Below are positions 15,429 through 24,074 of a DNA stretch of 64,000 bases, piece after piece. A program made the position numbers and the translations under genes. The stretch spans positions 62,001-126,000 of the forward strand of contig NZ_JACJHR010000010.1 of NCBI RefSeq assembly GCF_014174495.1, written 5' to 3'. Each line of letters begins with the position of its first letter. Within the stretch, counting starts at the first letter, position 1. The DNA comes from Amycolatopsis echigonensis (GTDB lineage: Bacteria > Actinomycetota > Actinomycetes > Mycobacteriales > Pseudonocardiaceae). The notes beneath the pieces were generated by a model. The model was not told where the DNA came from. It saw only the letters and a list, made by a program, of their open reading frames with translations, and did no database searches.

Positions 15429-17966
15429 GTGTTGACCGCCGAGGCGTTGCCCGCGGAGCTACGGCGCGCGATCGTGCAGATCGCCCGTACCCCGCGCCTG
15501 CTGGTCGCCTGCGACTACGACGGCACGTTGGCCCCGATCACCGCCAACCCGGACGAGGCGCGGCCGCTGCCCGAGTCCGTCGGCGCGCTCAGATCACTCG
15601 CCGGCCTGCACGAAACGACCACCGCCGTCATTTCCGGCCGGGCCCTGCGCGACCTCGCGACTCTGTCGCGGCTGCCTTCCGAGGTGAACCTGGTCGGCAG
15701 CCACGGCTCCGAGTTCGACATCGGATTCATCCACGCGCTCGACGAGGACGCGAAGGCGCTGCACCGGCGGCTCGAACACGAGCTGGAACAGCTGGTGCTC
15801 GACGTGCCCGGGGTGTCGCTCGAGGTCAAGCCGGCGAGCATCGCGGTGCACGTGCGCCGCGCCGAGCACAACGCCGGCCGGCGCGTGCTCTCGGCGGTGC
15901 ACGAGGGTCCGTCGCAGTGGGAGGGCGTCACGACCACCGACGGCAAGGAAGTCGTCGAACTGGCGGTCGTGAAGACCGACAAGGGCAACGCGCTGGACAC
16001 CCTGCGTCACCAGGTCGGGGCCACCGCGGCGGTGTTCCTCGGCGACGACGTCACCGATGAGAAGGCGTTCGCCCGGCTGGCCGGGCCGGACCTCGGCATC
16101 AAGGTCGGCGACGGCGAATCGCTCGCCGAGTACCGCGTGCCCGACACCGTCGACGTCGCCATGGTGCTCGCGTTCCTCCTGGAGGAGCGGCGCAACTGGC
16201 TCTACGGCGAGTCCGCGCCGCCGATCGAGCGGCTGTCGCTGCTGGCCAACGAGCGCTCGGTCGCACTGGTGACGCCGGACGCGAAGCTGACCTGGCTGTG
16301 CCACCCCGGCCCGGACGCCCCCGCGGTGTTCGCCGACCTGCTCGGCGGCCCCGGGGCCGGGCACTTCTCGATCAAACCGCACCGCAATGGGCTCCCGCTC
16401 GGCCAGCGGTACCTGCCGAACACGATGACGGTCGAAACGCGCTGGTCGCGGCTGCTCGTCACGGACTATCTCGAACCGGAAAGCCCCGGGCACCGCACCG
16501 ACCTCGTGCGCGTGATCTCCGGCGAGGCGGTGGCGCAGGTCGTGTTCGCGCCGCGGCCGGAATTCGGCGGCGTGCCGGTGAAACTGGTCGCCGAGGCCGA
16601 GGGCCTGCGCGTGCTGGGCACGTCGGAGCCGTTCGTGCTGCGCTCGCCGGGCATCGAATGGTCGATCGACTCCGACGGCCTGCAGGACACCGCGACCGCG
16701 CTCGTCCAGCCGACGCCGGAACAGCCGGTCGTGCTCGAATTGCGTTGCGGCACCACGGATCTCTCCGCCCACGAACTGTCCGAAGTGGACCGTCGCGACC
16801 GAGCGGGCCGGTACTGGAGCGATTGGGCGGCGAAGCTCAAGCTGCCGACCGTGCAGACCGAACTGGTGCGCCGCTCCGCACTCACCCTGCGCGGGCTGGT
16901 CAACACCGACACCGGCGGCGTGCTGGCCGCCGCGACGTCGTCGCTGCCGGAGGAGATCGGCGGGGTCCGCAACTGGGACTACCGCTACTGCTGGATCCGC
17001 GACGCCGCGATGACCGTGCGCGAACTGGTGCACCTCGGTTCGCACGAGGAGGCCGAGGGCTACCTGCAGTGGCTGCACGGCGTGCTCGCCACGCTGGCCG
17101 GTCCGGAGCGGCTGCACCCGCTGTACACGCTGGCCGGAAGCGTCATCGGCGCGGAGGCGGTCATCGAATCGCTGCCCGGATACGCAGGTTCGCGGCCGGT
17201 GCGCGTCGGCAACCTGGCCAACCACCAGGTGCAGCTCGACGTGTTCGGCCCGGTCGTGGAGCTGGTCGCCACGCTGGCGCAGGTCCGCGGCGAACTGCGC
17301 GACGAGGACTGGCAGATGGTGCGCGCGATGGCCGAGGCCGTCACGCGGCGCTGGAACGAGCCGGACCACGGCATCTGGGAAGAGCGGCACGTGCCGCGGC
17401 ACCGGGTGTACTCGCGGGTGATGTGCTGGGTGACCATCGACCGTGCGGTGCGGCTCGGCGACGAGTACGGCCGCGACGTCCCGGGAGCCTGGCCCAAGCT
17501 GCGCGACGAGATCAAGGCCGACGTGCTCGAGCACGGCTGGAACGAAGAGGTGCAGGCGTTCACCACCGCCTACGACGGCACCGACCTCGACGCGGCGTCC
17601 CTGTTCGTGGGCCTGACCGGCCTCATCGACCCGGCGGACGAGCGGTTCCAGAAGACCGTGACGGCGATCGAGGCCGAGCTGCGCAGCGGTTCCACGGTGT
17701 ACCGGTACCGGCGCGACGACGGCCTGCCGGGCGGCGAGGGCGGCTTCCACATCTGCGCGGCCTGGCTGATCGAGGCGTACCTGTGCACCGGGCGGCGCAA
17801 CGAGGCCGAGGAGCTGTTCGCGCAGATCGTCGACGCGGCGGGCCCGACCGGCCTGCTGCCGGAGCAGTTCGACCCGGTCGCGGAGCGTTCGCTCGGCAAC
17901 CACCCGCAGGCGTACTCGCACATCGGCCTGATCCGCTGCGCGAATCTCCTCGCCGAAAAGGCTTGA
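15429..17966 (+). CDS. otsB: Trehalose-6-phosphate phosphatase (OtsB) fused to GH15 glucoamylase/trehalase-like domain
   Basis: An 845-residue two-domain protein. Residues 1 to about 255 form a HAD-type trehalose-phosphatase: CDYDGTLAPI carries the nucleophile Asp29 and acid/base Asp31, VISGRALRDL the middle motif, and VFLGDDVTDEKAF the metal-binding Asp pair. Residues about 265-845 form a GH15 domain: GGVRNWDYRYCWIRDAAMT near 512-530 and GLLPEQFDPVAERSLGNHPQ near 808-828 with the candidate catalytic Glu. Mycobacterial trehalase also belongs to GH15, so the C-terminal half may cleave trehalose or related alpha-glucosides. Fusing synthesis with possible breakdown is unusual. The start is GTG 15429 or TTG 15432; the GAGGAGG at 15421 favours TTG by spacing. 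Confidence 0.88.
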   Translation: MLTAEALPAELRRAIVQIARTPRLLVACDYDGTLAPITANPDEARPLPESVGALRSLAGLHETTTAVISGRALRDLATLSRLPSEVNLVGSHGSEFDIGFIHALDEDAKALHRRLEHELEQLVLDVPGVSLEVKPASIAVHVRRAEHNAGRRVLSAVHEGPSQWEGVTTTDGKEVVELAVVKTDKGNALDTLRHQVGATAAVFLGDDVTDEKAFARLAGPDLGIKVGDGESLAEYRVPDTVDVAMVLAFLLEERRNWLYGESAPPIERLSLLANERSVALVTPDAKLTWLCHPGPDAPAVFADLLGGPGAGHFSIKPHRNGLPLGQRYLPNTMTVETRWSRLLVTDYLEPESPGHRTDLVRVISGEAVAQVVFAPRPEFGGVPVKLVAEAEGLRVLGTSEPFVLRSPGIEWSIDSDGLQDTATALVQPTPEQPVVLELRCGTTDLSAHELSEVDRRDRAGRYWSDWAAKLKLPTVQTELVRRSALTLRGLVNTDTGGVLAAATSSLPEEIGGVRNWDYRYCWIRDAAMTVRELVHLGSHEEAEGYLQWLHGVLATLAGPERLHPLYTLAGSVIGAEAVIESLPGYAGSRPVRVGNLANHQVQLDVFGPVVELVATLAQVRGELRDEDWQMVRAMAEAVTRRWNEPDHGIWEERHVPRHRVYSRVMCWVTIDRAVRLGDEYGRDVPGAWPKLRDEIKADVLEHGWNEEVQAFTTAYDGTDLDAASLFVGLTGLIDPADERFQKTVTAIEAELRSGSTVYRYRRDDGLPGGEGGFHICAAWLIEAYLCTGRRNEAEELFAQIVDAAGPTGLLPEQFDPVAERSLGNHPQAYSHIGLIRCANLLAEKA

Positions 17967-18004
17967 TCAGGCAAGCCCATTAGCACGCCTCGGTGACAAG
18001 TGCC

Positions 18005-18051
18005 GTGAAGGCCACCTTGCCGGAATCACATTCCGTTAAGGTGGTCTTCAC
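18005..18051 (+). terminator. Long imperfect hairpin after otsB-GH15
   Basis: Outer arms GTGAAGGCCACCTT (18005-18018) and AAGGTGGTCTTCAC (18038-18051) pair at 13 of 14 positions. An inner CGGAAT/ATTCCG stem with loop CAC continues the helix, giving a 47-base structure. It lies 38 bases after the trehalose operon and before the next gene. It may be a terminator; the shape also resembles dispersed intergenic palindromes. Confidence 0.6.
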
Positions 18052-18095
18052 GAGCATTTGCACGTTCGTTCGGGCTGCTGCGCGGAGGTGATGCG

Positions 18096-18629
18096 GTGAA
18101 GCAGTACTACGGGCAACAGGCCGCGGAGTACGCCCCGCTGCCGCCGCTGTTCGCCGCCCGGGTGCGCTTCGCCTCCGTGGTCACCGGCGTTTCGCTGGTG
18201 ATCGGCACGCTGCTCGTCTTCGGCCTCACCGCGTTTGTGAACCGGCCGCTGCACGGGCACAGCCTGCCCCGCGGCCCGCTCGGTCTCGCCGCGTGGCTGC
18301 TGCCGATGCTGTCCGTGCTCGCCATCGCGGTGGTGGTGCTGTCCGCGCGGCGCTGCCTGCAAGGCGACTACCTGGTGATCGCCCGGGCTCGCAGCACGCG
18401 CGCGGCGCTGACCGTGTGTTTCACGCTGCTGTCGGTCAGTTGCGTGATCGCGCTGGGAGTGTCCGCGCTGGTGGATCTCTGGGGCAACCACGGCAGGCTC
18501 GGCTTCACCGAACTGCTCGCCGCCTTCGCGAATTTCGCCATCGGCTTGATCGGCTACAGCGCCGGACTCTGGTTCGTGCGGCCCTCGGTGAGCACCCTGG
18601 AGAAGTTCAGCGACCATCCCATTTGGTGA
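18096..18629 (+). CDS. Hypothetical four-helix membrane protein
   Basis: I do not recognise the family. The protein has 177 residues with four clear membrane helices (about residues 24-47, 63-84, 104-127 and 140-162). The N-terminus MKQYYGQQAAEYAPLPP is polar, and a short C-terminal tail follows VRPSVSTLEKF. GTG 18096 is preferred because GGAGGTG lies just upstream; the nearby ATG 18091 is in another frame. It lies after the trehalose operon's hairpin and before the disordered stretch downstream of radA, with no obvious operon partner. Confidence 0.7.
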   Translation: MKQYYGQQAAEYAPLPPLFAARVRFASVVTGVSLVIGTLLVFGLTAFVNRPLHGHSLPRGPLGLAAWLLPMLSVLAIAVVVLSARRCLQGDYLVIARARSTRAALTVCFTLLSVSCVIALGVSALVDLWGNHGRLGFTELLAAFANFAIGLIGYSAGLWFVRPSVSTLEKFSDHPIW

Positions 18630-18680
18630 GGCCGTGAACGCTCGCCCGCGGTGCGCGCCCCGTCGGGCCGAGTACCGCGC

Positions 18681-19023
18681 ATGAGCTCGTCGCCGAGACC
18701 TTCCTCGTGGCGCGGCGGCGACGAGATTCGTATCGGCCATCGTACGAACCCGTTGTCCCGCAACAGGAAGGCGCTCTGACGCCTGGTGGTGGATCACCGC
18801 GGCCGCGGCAGTCGCGGTGCTGACCGGCGGCGTGGTCGTGGCGCTCGGATTCAGCCTGACCTCAACCGGCCCCAGCACGGAGTACGGCCCGTTCGAGACC
18901 CTCGTCACGATCGACCCGACGGAGCTCCCGGTGACCGGCGTCCGTGTCGTCGCCAAGAGCCCCGCCGCGGGCACCACGATCGGCTCGGCCCAGTACACCC
19001 ACGAGGCCAACGCGCGTCCCGGA
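18681..19023 (+). pseudogene. Possible frameshifted small membrane protein gene; otherwise non-coding gap
   Basis: The 395 bases between the membrane protein and radA hold no intact gene. From ATG 18681 a frame reads to IGHRTNPLSRNRKAL and stops at 18777-18779. One frame over, coding-like sequence continues as WWWITAAAAVAVLTGG then VVVALGFSLTSTGPSTEYGP, a basic tail plus membrane helix plus exported segment. Dropping one base near 18779 would join the two parts. The second frame then runs without a stop into the end of radA on the other strand, so its true 3' end is lost or unclear. Low confidence; nothing else is seen here. Confidence 0.3.
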
Positions 19024-20385
19024 TCATTTCGCGTGATTCGCCGCGTTGAGCGCACTCGCCACGTCGGGCACCTCCAGCACCCTGATCCCGTCCGGGAGCT
19101 TGCCGGAATCCGGCGGAACCAACGCATGCGTGAAGCCCAGCCGGGCCGCCTCGGCCAGCCTGCGGCCCACGTTCGGGACCCGCCGGATCTCGCCCGCCAG
19201 CCCGACCTCGCCCACCGCCACCAATCGCGGCGACAGCGCGACGTCGTGCAGCGACGAGGTCAGCGCGAGCACCAGCGCCAGGTCGATGGCGGGCTCGGTG
19301 ATCTTCATGCCGCCCACCGTGGCGACGTAGACGTCCTTGTCGCCCAGCTTCATCCGGCCGCGTTTCTCCATCACCGCGAGCACCATGGCGACCCGTGCCG
19401 AGTCGAGGCCGCTCACCGCACGCCTGGGCTGCGGCATGCCGCTGCTCGACACCAGCGCCTGCACCTCGCCCAGCAACGGCCGTTTCCCCTCGACCGCGAC
19501 CGTGACCGCGGTGCCCGGCACCGGTTCCGCCGTCCGGCTCAGGAACAGCCCGGACGGGTCCGGCACGCCGACGATGCCTTCCTCGGTGAGCTCGAAACAG
19601 CCGACCTCGTCCGCCGCGCCGAACCGGTTCTTGATGCCGCGCACCATCCGCAGCGTCGAATGCTTGTCGCCCTCGAACTGCAGCACCACGTCCACCAGGT
19701 GCTCCAGGACGCGCGGACCGGCGACCGAACCGTCCTTCGTGACATGTCCCACGAGCACGACCGGCAGCCCGCGTTCCTTCGCGAGCGCGACGAGCCCGGA
19801 GGTGACCGCGCGGACCTGCGTCACGCCGCCCGGCGAGCCCTCGACCTGCGGCGACGCCATGGTCTGGACCGAATCGACGATCAGCACGCCGGGTTTCACC
19901 GCGTCGACGTGCCCGAGGATCGCGGACAGGTCGCTCTCCGCCGCGAGGTACATCTCACCGTGCACGTTGCCGGTGCGTTCGGCGCGCAGCCGGACCTGTC
20001 CCGCGGACTCCTCGCCGGTGACGTACAGCGAACGCCCGACCGTGACCGCCCATTGATAGGCGACTTCGAGCAGCAGCGTGGACTTGCCGACCCCGGGTTC
20101 ACCGGCCAGCAGCGCGACCGCGCCGGGCACGAGCCCGCCGCCGAGCACCCGGTCCAGCTCCGGCACGCCGGTGGCCTTCGCCCGGGCCGCCTCGACGTCG
20201 ACCTCGGCGATCGGCCGCGCGGGCGCGCTCGGCGCTCCGGCGGCCACCCGCGCGATCGCCGGTTTCGCGGAGCCGCGCTCCTCGAGCGTGCCCCACGCCT
20301 GGCATTCCGGGCAGCGACCGACCCACTTCGCCGTTTCGTACCCGCATTCCGCGCACCGGTGGACGGTGCTGGTCTTCTTCACCAC
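19024..20385 (-). CDS. radA: DNA repair protein RadA (Sms)
   Basis: A 453-residue RadA: N-terminal zinc finger CAECGYETAKWVGRCPEC (four Cys, residues 11-28), RecA-like ATPase with Walker A GEPGVGKST and Walker B-type GVLIVDS, the RadA-specific KNRFG motif, and a Lon-protease-like C-terminal domain (HDVALSPRLVAVGEVGLAGE). It promotes branch migration of recombination intermediates. It lies 44 bases behind the lipoprotein gene and is co-oriented with it, as in the mycobacterial lpqE-radA pair. In mycobacteria and many actinobacteria disA follows radA. Here that place is taken by a disordered stretch and a gene on the opposite strand. Confidence 0.95.
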   Translation of the reverse strand: MVKKTSTVHRCAECGYETAKWVGRCPECQAWGTLEERGSAKPAIARVAAGAPSAPARPIAEVDVEAARAKATGVPELDRVLGGGLVPGAVALLAGEPGVGKSTLLLEVAYQWAVTVGRSLYVTGEESAGQVRLRAERTGNVHGEMYLAAESDLSAILGHVDAVKPGVLIVDSVQTMASPQVEGSPGGVTQVRAVTSGLVALAKERGLPVVLVGHVTKDGSVAGPRVLEHLVDVVLQFEGDKHSTLRMVRGIKNRFGAADEVGCFELTEEGIVGVPDPSGLFLSRTAEPVPGTAVTVAVEGKRPLLGEVQALVSSSGMPQPRRAVSGLDSARVAMVLAVMEKRGRMKLGDKDVYVATVGGMKITEPAIDLALVLALTSSLHDVALSPRLVAVGEVGLAGEIRRVPNVGRRLAEAARLGFTHALVPPDSGKLPDGIRVLEVPDVASALNAANHAK

Positions 20386-20429
20386 TCCGCGAGGCTATCG
20401 GCGAGCACCGACAGAAATCGCGGCGGCGA

Positions 20430-21110
20430 TCAGGACCCCGCGTGCGCCGGCGCGGCGACCGGCAGCTCGACCACGATCGGGCCGGCGTTCTGGAAGGTGA
20501 AGGTGACCTTGATCGTCCCGCCCGGCCACAGCGGCTGCTTGAGCCCCGGCAGGACGATCTTGCCGGCGCCGAGCTGGCCCGCCGCGCCGCCGTTGTCGCC
20601 CGGCTGCGGCGAGTTCGACGCCGAGCTGGGGGCGGAGCTCGACGAGCTGCTCGGGGCGGAGCTCGGCGCGCTGGACGGAGCCGGGTTCGTCTCCGAGGCA
20701 GGCGTGCTGTTCGCCGAGTCCGACTGCGCCGGAGCGCCCTGCTCGACCGCGTTCGCCGGGCCGATCACGAGCGAGTGCCCGGCGACGATCGCCGAGTCCC
20801 CGGAGATCTGCGCGGGGCCGGAGGCGGCGTCCGACGTCACCGAGACGAGCTTGTCGTCCTTCTGGCCCTGGTTGACGATGGTGAGCGTGAGCGGGGCGGG
20901 CGAACCGGCCGCGTAGCCGGGGCCCTGCGCCGGGTACTGCACCGCGGCGTTGCGCAGCACGATCGTCTTCACCTGGGCGTAGGTGCCGTTGACGGCGGGC
21001 TGCTGAGTGTCGGTCTGGGTGATCTGACCGGCTCCGCAACCGGCGAGCACGAGCGCGGCGCCGAGCGCCGACACGCCTGCGCCGAGCACGCGGCGATTCT
21101 GCAGCCTCAC
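20430..21110 (-). CDS. lpqE: LpqE-like lipoprotein
   Basis: A 226-residue exported lipoprotein. From GTG 21110-21108 (AGGGAAGG upstream) the signal peptide VRLQNRRVLGAGVSALG leads to lipobox LAGC with Cys25. The mature domain is beta-rich (VKTIVLRNAAVQYPA, PLTLTIVNQGQKDDKLV, SLVIGPANA), then a Ser/Pro/Ala linker of about 45 residues, then a final strand pair (IKVTFTFQNAGPIVVELPVA). This fits LpqE, which is related to PCuAC/DUF461 copper-chaperone-like folds, although no His/Met copper motif is visible. The position (divergent from carD, ahead of radA) matches lpqE in Mycobacterium. Other in-frame starts exist upstream; the ribosome-binding site decides. Confidence 0.75.
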   Translation of the reverse strand: MRLQNRRVLGAGVSALGAALVLAGCGAGQITQTDTQQPAVNGTYAQVKTIVLRNAAVQYPAQGPGYAAGSPAPLTLTIVNQGQKDDKLVSVTSDAASGPAQISGDSAIVAGHSLVIGPANAVEQGAPAQSDSANSTPASETNPAPSSAPSSAPSSSSSSAPSSASNSPQPGDNGGAAGQLGAGKIVLPGLKQPLWPGGTIKVTFTFQNAGPIVVELPVAAPAHAGS

Positions 21111-21351
21111 GTCAGAGTCCTTCCCTTTCACGGCCTCGTCCTTCCCGAAGACTAGCCGGGCGCTTCTCCGCGCGCGGAACCGGTCCGCGTTCCCGGCCGA
21201 TCGACTGTCCACAAAGGATCTCACGGTGCCGGCCGGGGCGTTGTCGGCTCACCTGCATGAGCACGGCGAAAACCGGTTTGTCAAGCCCTGCTCAGGCCGC
21301 TGACCTGCGACGACGATCCCGGGCCGCTAGGTGGCCGCCGAACAGCCGTGA

Positions 21352-21357
21352 TAGGAT
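21352..21357 (+). promoter_or_regulatory. -10 element of carD
   Basis: TAGGAT lies 27 bases upstream of the carD ATG and ahead of GAAAGGGG. It is a good actinobacterial -10 hexamer with a poor -35, typical of CarD-responsive promoters. Confidence 0.4.
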
Positions 21358-21384
21358 GGAGTCAGCGAAAGGGGCAGAGGACAC

Positions 21385-21876
21385 ATGGTTTTCAAGGTCG
21401 GAGAGACCGTCGTCTACCCGCACCACGGTGCCGCACTCATCGAAGCCATCGAGACCCGCGTGATCAAGGGCGAGGAAAAGAAGTACCTCGTCCTCAAAGT
21501 CGCGCAAGGGGATCTTACGGTTCGCGTGCCCGCGGACAACGCCGAGATCGTCGGCGTGCGCGATGTCGTCGGGCAAGAAGGACTGGACAAGGTCTTCGAT
21601 GTTCTGCGTGCTCCGCACACCGAAGAGCCCACGAACTGGTCTCGTCGGTACAAGGCCAACCTGGAGAAACTCGCCTCCGGCGATGTGAACAAGGTGGCCG
21701 AAGTGGTGCGCGACCTCTGGCGGCGAGAAAAGGACCGCGGACTTTCAGCCGGCGAGAAACGCATGCTGGCGAAGGCACGGCAAATTCTGGTCAGCGAGCT
21801 CGCGCTCGCGGAGGGCACCGACGAGGGCAAGGCGGAAACGCTCCTCGACGAGGTTCTGGAGACCGCGACGGTCTGA
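21385..21876 (+). CDS. carD: CarD-family RNA polymerase-binding transcription regulator
   Basis: A 163-residue protein almost identical in layout to mycobacterial CarD: an N-terminal RNA-polymerase beta-subunit interaction domain ([19 protein letters not shown]), then a helical DNA-binding domain with the invariant Trp85 in [11 protein letters not shown] that wedges into the promoter bubble. It stabilises open complexes at rRNA and housekeeping promoters. It is the first gene of a rightward run (ispD 55 bases later), divergent from lpqE-radA, as in mycobacteria. It starts at ATG 21385 after a good Shine-Dalgarno sequence. Confidence 0.96.
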   Translation: MVFKVGETVVYPHHGAALIEAIETRVIKGEEKKYLVLKVAQGDLTVRVPADNAEIVGVRDVVGQEGLDKVFDVLRAPHTEEPTNWSRRYKANLEKLASGDVNKVAEVVRDLWRREKDRGLSAGEKRMLAKARQILVSELALAEGTDEGKAETLLDEVLETATV

Positions 21877-21931
21877 CCCCGGGTCCTCCGGTTCGCCCCC
21901 GCGGCAACCGGTTCCCTACGATCACGACCTG

Positions 21932-22588
21932 ATGAACCCACAGGTGCACAGCGTCGCGTTCGTGACTGTCGCGCACCGTCCGGCCGATTCCGAGCTCGCG
22001 CTCACGGCGGTCGGCGGCGCAGCACTGCTCACGCACACCGTGCGGGGGCTGCTCGGCACACCGGAGATCGATCTGGTGGTCGCCGCAGCCCCCGAGCGGT
22101 GTGCGAAGTCGTTTTCGGAGGCATTGCACGGCCTCGCCTGCCGGGTAGTTCCCGGTGCCTCGCTCCGGCAGGTGTTCGCCGCCGTCGAGCCGCTTCTTTC
22201 CCCGGACGCCGTCGTGCTGGTGCACGACGCGCTGCGGGCGTTCACTCCACAACGGACGGTCCGGCAGGTGCTGGCAGCGGTCCGGGACGGCGCGCCCGTC
22301 GCGGTGCCGGTGCTGCCGATGTCCGACACCGTGAAAACCACCGACGAATCCGGAATCGTCACCGCAACAGTGGATCGCGACGGTCTCCGCAGCGCGCAAA
22401 CGCCGGTGGGTTTTTCCCTTCCCGCTTTCCGTTCCGCACTCGCCGATTCCGCTGACCCCGGTCTCGCCGATACCGCGGGCGCGGCCACCGTCCCCGGCGA
22501 TCCGGACGCGATGCGCGTCGCGAGCGCCTTCGAACTCACCCTCGCCGAGGCACTCGTCGCCGGCGGGGACCGAGAGGATCCTCTGTGA
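21932..22588 (+). CDS. ispD: IspD homologue with degenerate nucleotide-binding signature
   Basis: A 218-residue protein in the ispD position (carD-ispD-ispF) and clearly related to 2-C-methyl-D-erythritol 4-phosphate cytidylyltransferase: [13 protein letters not shown] matches the HDAAR block, [16 protein letters not shown] the substrate loop, and [12 protein letters not shown] the QTPQGF block. The N-terminal CTP-binding signature (PAAGxGxR...PK, with the catalytic Arg and Lys) is missing. The segment reads [20 protein letters not shown], and the usual TDD motif near the C-terminus is also altered. Either the enzyme is very divergent, or it is inactive and another IspD exists elsewhere. ATG 21932 is the only supported start. 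Confidence 0.8.
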   Translation: MNPQVHSVAFVTVAHRPADSELALTAVGGAALLTHTVRGLLGTPEIDLVVAAAPERCAKSFSEALHGLACRVVPGASLRQVFAAVEPLLSPDAVVLVHDALRAFTPQRTVRQVLAAVRDGAPVAVPVLPMSDTVKTTDESGIVTATVDRDGLRSAQTPVGFSLPAFRSALADSADPGLADTAGAATVPGDPDAMRVASAFELTLAEALVAGGDREDPL

Positions 22589-23058
22589 CCGATCTGCGGG
22601 TAGGCAACGGCGTCGATGTCCATCCGATCGCGCCGGGTCGCGAATGCTGGATGGCCGGACTGCGGTGGCCGGGCGTCGACGGCTGCGCGGGCCATTCGGA
22701 CGGCGACGTCGCGGCACACGCGCTGTGCGACGCCCTGCTGTCCGCCGCCGGCCTCGGCGATCTCGGCGCGGTCTTCGGCACCGGCGATCCGCGCATGGAC
22801 GGCGCACACGGCACCGACATGCTCGTCGAGGTGCGCACGTTGCTGCGCGCCGAGGGGTGGCAGGTCTCCAACGCGACGGTGCAGGTCATCGGCAACCATC
22901 CGCGGATCGGGAAACGGCGCGACGAGGCGCAGCAGGTGCTGAGCGACGCCGTCGGCGGACCCGTGAGCGTTTCCGGGACGACGTCCGACGGACTCGGGCT
23001 CACCGGCCGCGGCGAGGGCATCGCGGCGGTCGCGACCGCTCTTCTCATTCGCGGCTGA
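22585..23058 (+). CDS. ispF: 2-C-methyl-D-erythritol 2,4-cyclodiphosphate synthase IspF
   Basis: A 157-residue enzyme of the MEP isoprenoid pathway. Zinc ligands are Asp11 and His13 in GNGVDVHPI and His45 in the [17 protein letters not shown] block. The C-terminal [18 protein letters not shown] matches the family's T-T-x-x-x-G-x-x-G-R-G-E-G block. All catalytic residues appear intact, unlike in the neighbouring IspD. It overlaps ispD by 4 bases (GTGA), so translation is coupled. Confidence 0.94.
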   Translation: MTDLRVGNGVDVHPIAPGRECWMAGLRWPGVDGCAGHSDGDVAAHALCDALLSAAGLGDLGAVFGTGDPRMDGAHGTDMLVEVRTLLRAEGWQVSNATVQVIGNHPRIGKRRDEAQQVLSDAVGGPVSVSGTTSDGLGLTGRGEGIAAVATALLIRG

Positions 23059-23358
23059 GCGAAATTCGCGGAATCGGGAGAATCGTCACATCGCTTTTCC
23101 CTGACAGCTGAACATCGCGATCTGGATAGACGATCTTCACCTGCCGGGCGAAGATCCGCGCACGCTCTCGCGACTCATTTCAGCTATTCCGTGGCGTTTG
23201 CTTCGTGAGCGGAAGGCTGGTCGAATACTGCCGTCGCGTAAGGCCGATCCCGCGGGTCCGGTTCGACGCCGGGGTTCGGGGAGCCGTCTGTCCCGTCGGC
23301 TGCGCGAGGCGCCACAAACGGGCGGCGTCGCACCCCGGATGACCGATAGGGTTGTCTC
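23059..23358. other. 300-base interval without a recognisable gene
   Basis: Between ispF and the HAD gene. Neither strand shows a supported reading frame or a strong hairpin. The right end carries a possible -10 (TAGGGT, 23347-23352) six bases before the GTG of the next gene. Confidence 0.5.
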
Positions 23359-24045
23359 GTGGCCATCAACGCGGTTTTGTTCGACTTCTCCGGCACCCTT
23401 TTCCGCCTTGAGCAGCAGGACGGCTGGCTCGACGACGTCCGCGACGACGACGGCGAGGTCCTCGACGTCGAAGCGCAGACCGAGCTGATGCGGCGGATGA
23501 CCGCGCCGGTCGAGCAGTCCGTCGAACTGGACGAGGAGCACCTGTACGCCTGGCACAACCGCGACCGCGACCCGGAGCTGCACCGGAAGGTGTACCTGGA
23601 GGTGCTGCGGCTGTCCGGCGTGCCCCGGCGCGACCAGGCCGAGGCGCTGTACGCGCAGCTCGTCGCGCCCGACCAGTGGACGCCGTACCCGGACACCGAG
23701 GCCGCGCTCAAGGCAGTCGCGAGCAGCGGGCGCAAGGCGGGCGTGCTGAGCAACATCGCGTTCGACATCCGGCCCGCGTTCGGCCAGCGCGGCTGGGACG
23801 CGCACGTCGCCGAGTTCACCCTGTCCTTCGAGGTCGGGGCGGTGAAGCCGGAGCCGGAGATCTTCCAGAACGCGATCGAGCGGCTCGGGGTGCGCGCCGA
23901 GGAGACGCTGATGGTCGGCGACAGCGAGGAGGCCGACGGCGGCGCCCGCGCGCTGGGCTGCCGGTTCGCGCTGGTCGACCCGCTGCCCACCGCGCAGCGG
24001 CCGGACGCGCTGCTGGGCGTGCTGCGGGAGCACGGCGTGCTCTGA
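23359..24045 (+). CDS. HAD-superfamily hydrolase
   Basis: A 228-residue HAD phosphatase of subfamily IA. The nucleophile motif is FDFSGTLF, where the second Asp of the usual DxD is replaced by Ser, then [10 protein letters not shown] (motif II), KPEPEIF (motif III Lys) and [12 protein letters not shown] (motif IV). Loss of the second Asp removes the usual general acid/base, so phosphatase activity may be altered (phosphonatase- or dehalogenase-like variants also lack it). GTG 23359 has no Shine-Dalgarno sequence, and a TAGGGT box sits six bases upstream, so a leaderless transcript is likely. It lies between ispF and cysS. The substrate is unknown. Confidence 0.8.
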   Translation: MAINAVLFDFSGTLFRLEQQDGWLDDVRDDDGEVLDVEAQTELMRRMTAPVEQSVELDEEHLYAWHNRDRDPELHRKVYLEVLRLSGVPRRDQAEALYAQLVAPDQWTPYPDTEAALKAVASSGRKAGVLSNIAFDIRPAFGQRGWDAHVAEFTLSFEVGAVKPEPEIFQNAIERLGVRAEETLMVGDSEEADGGARALGCRFALVDPLPTAQRPDALLGVLREHGVL

Positions 24046-24074
24046 CCCACAGTGGCCCCGGTACCCTTTACCTC

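Noticed and set aside
18817..20916. A 699-codon plus-strand frame running through radA and lpqE
   Set aside because: Only its first ~70 codons look protein-like. The rest is antisense to radA and lpqE, whose motifs are unmistakable.
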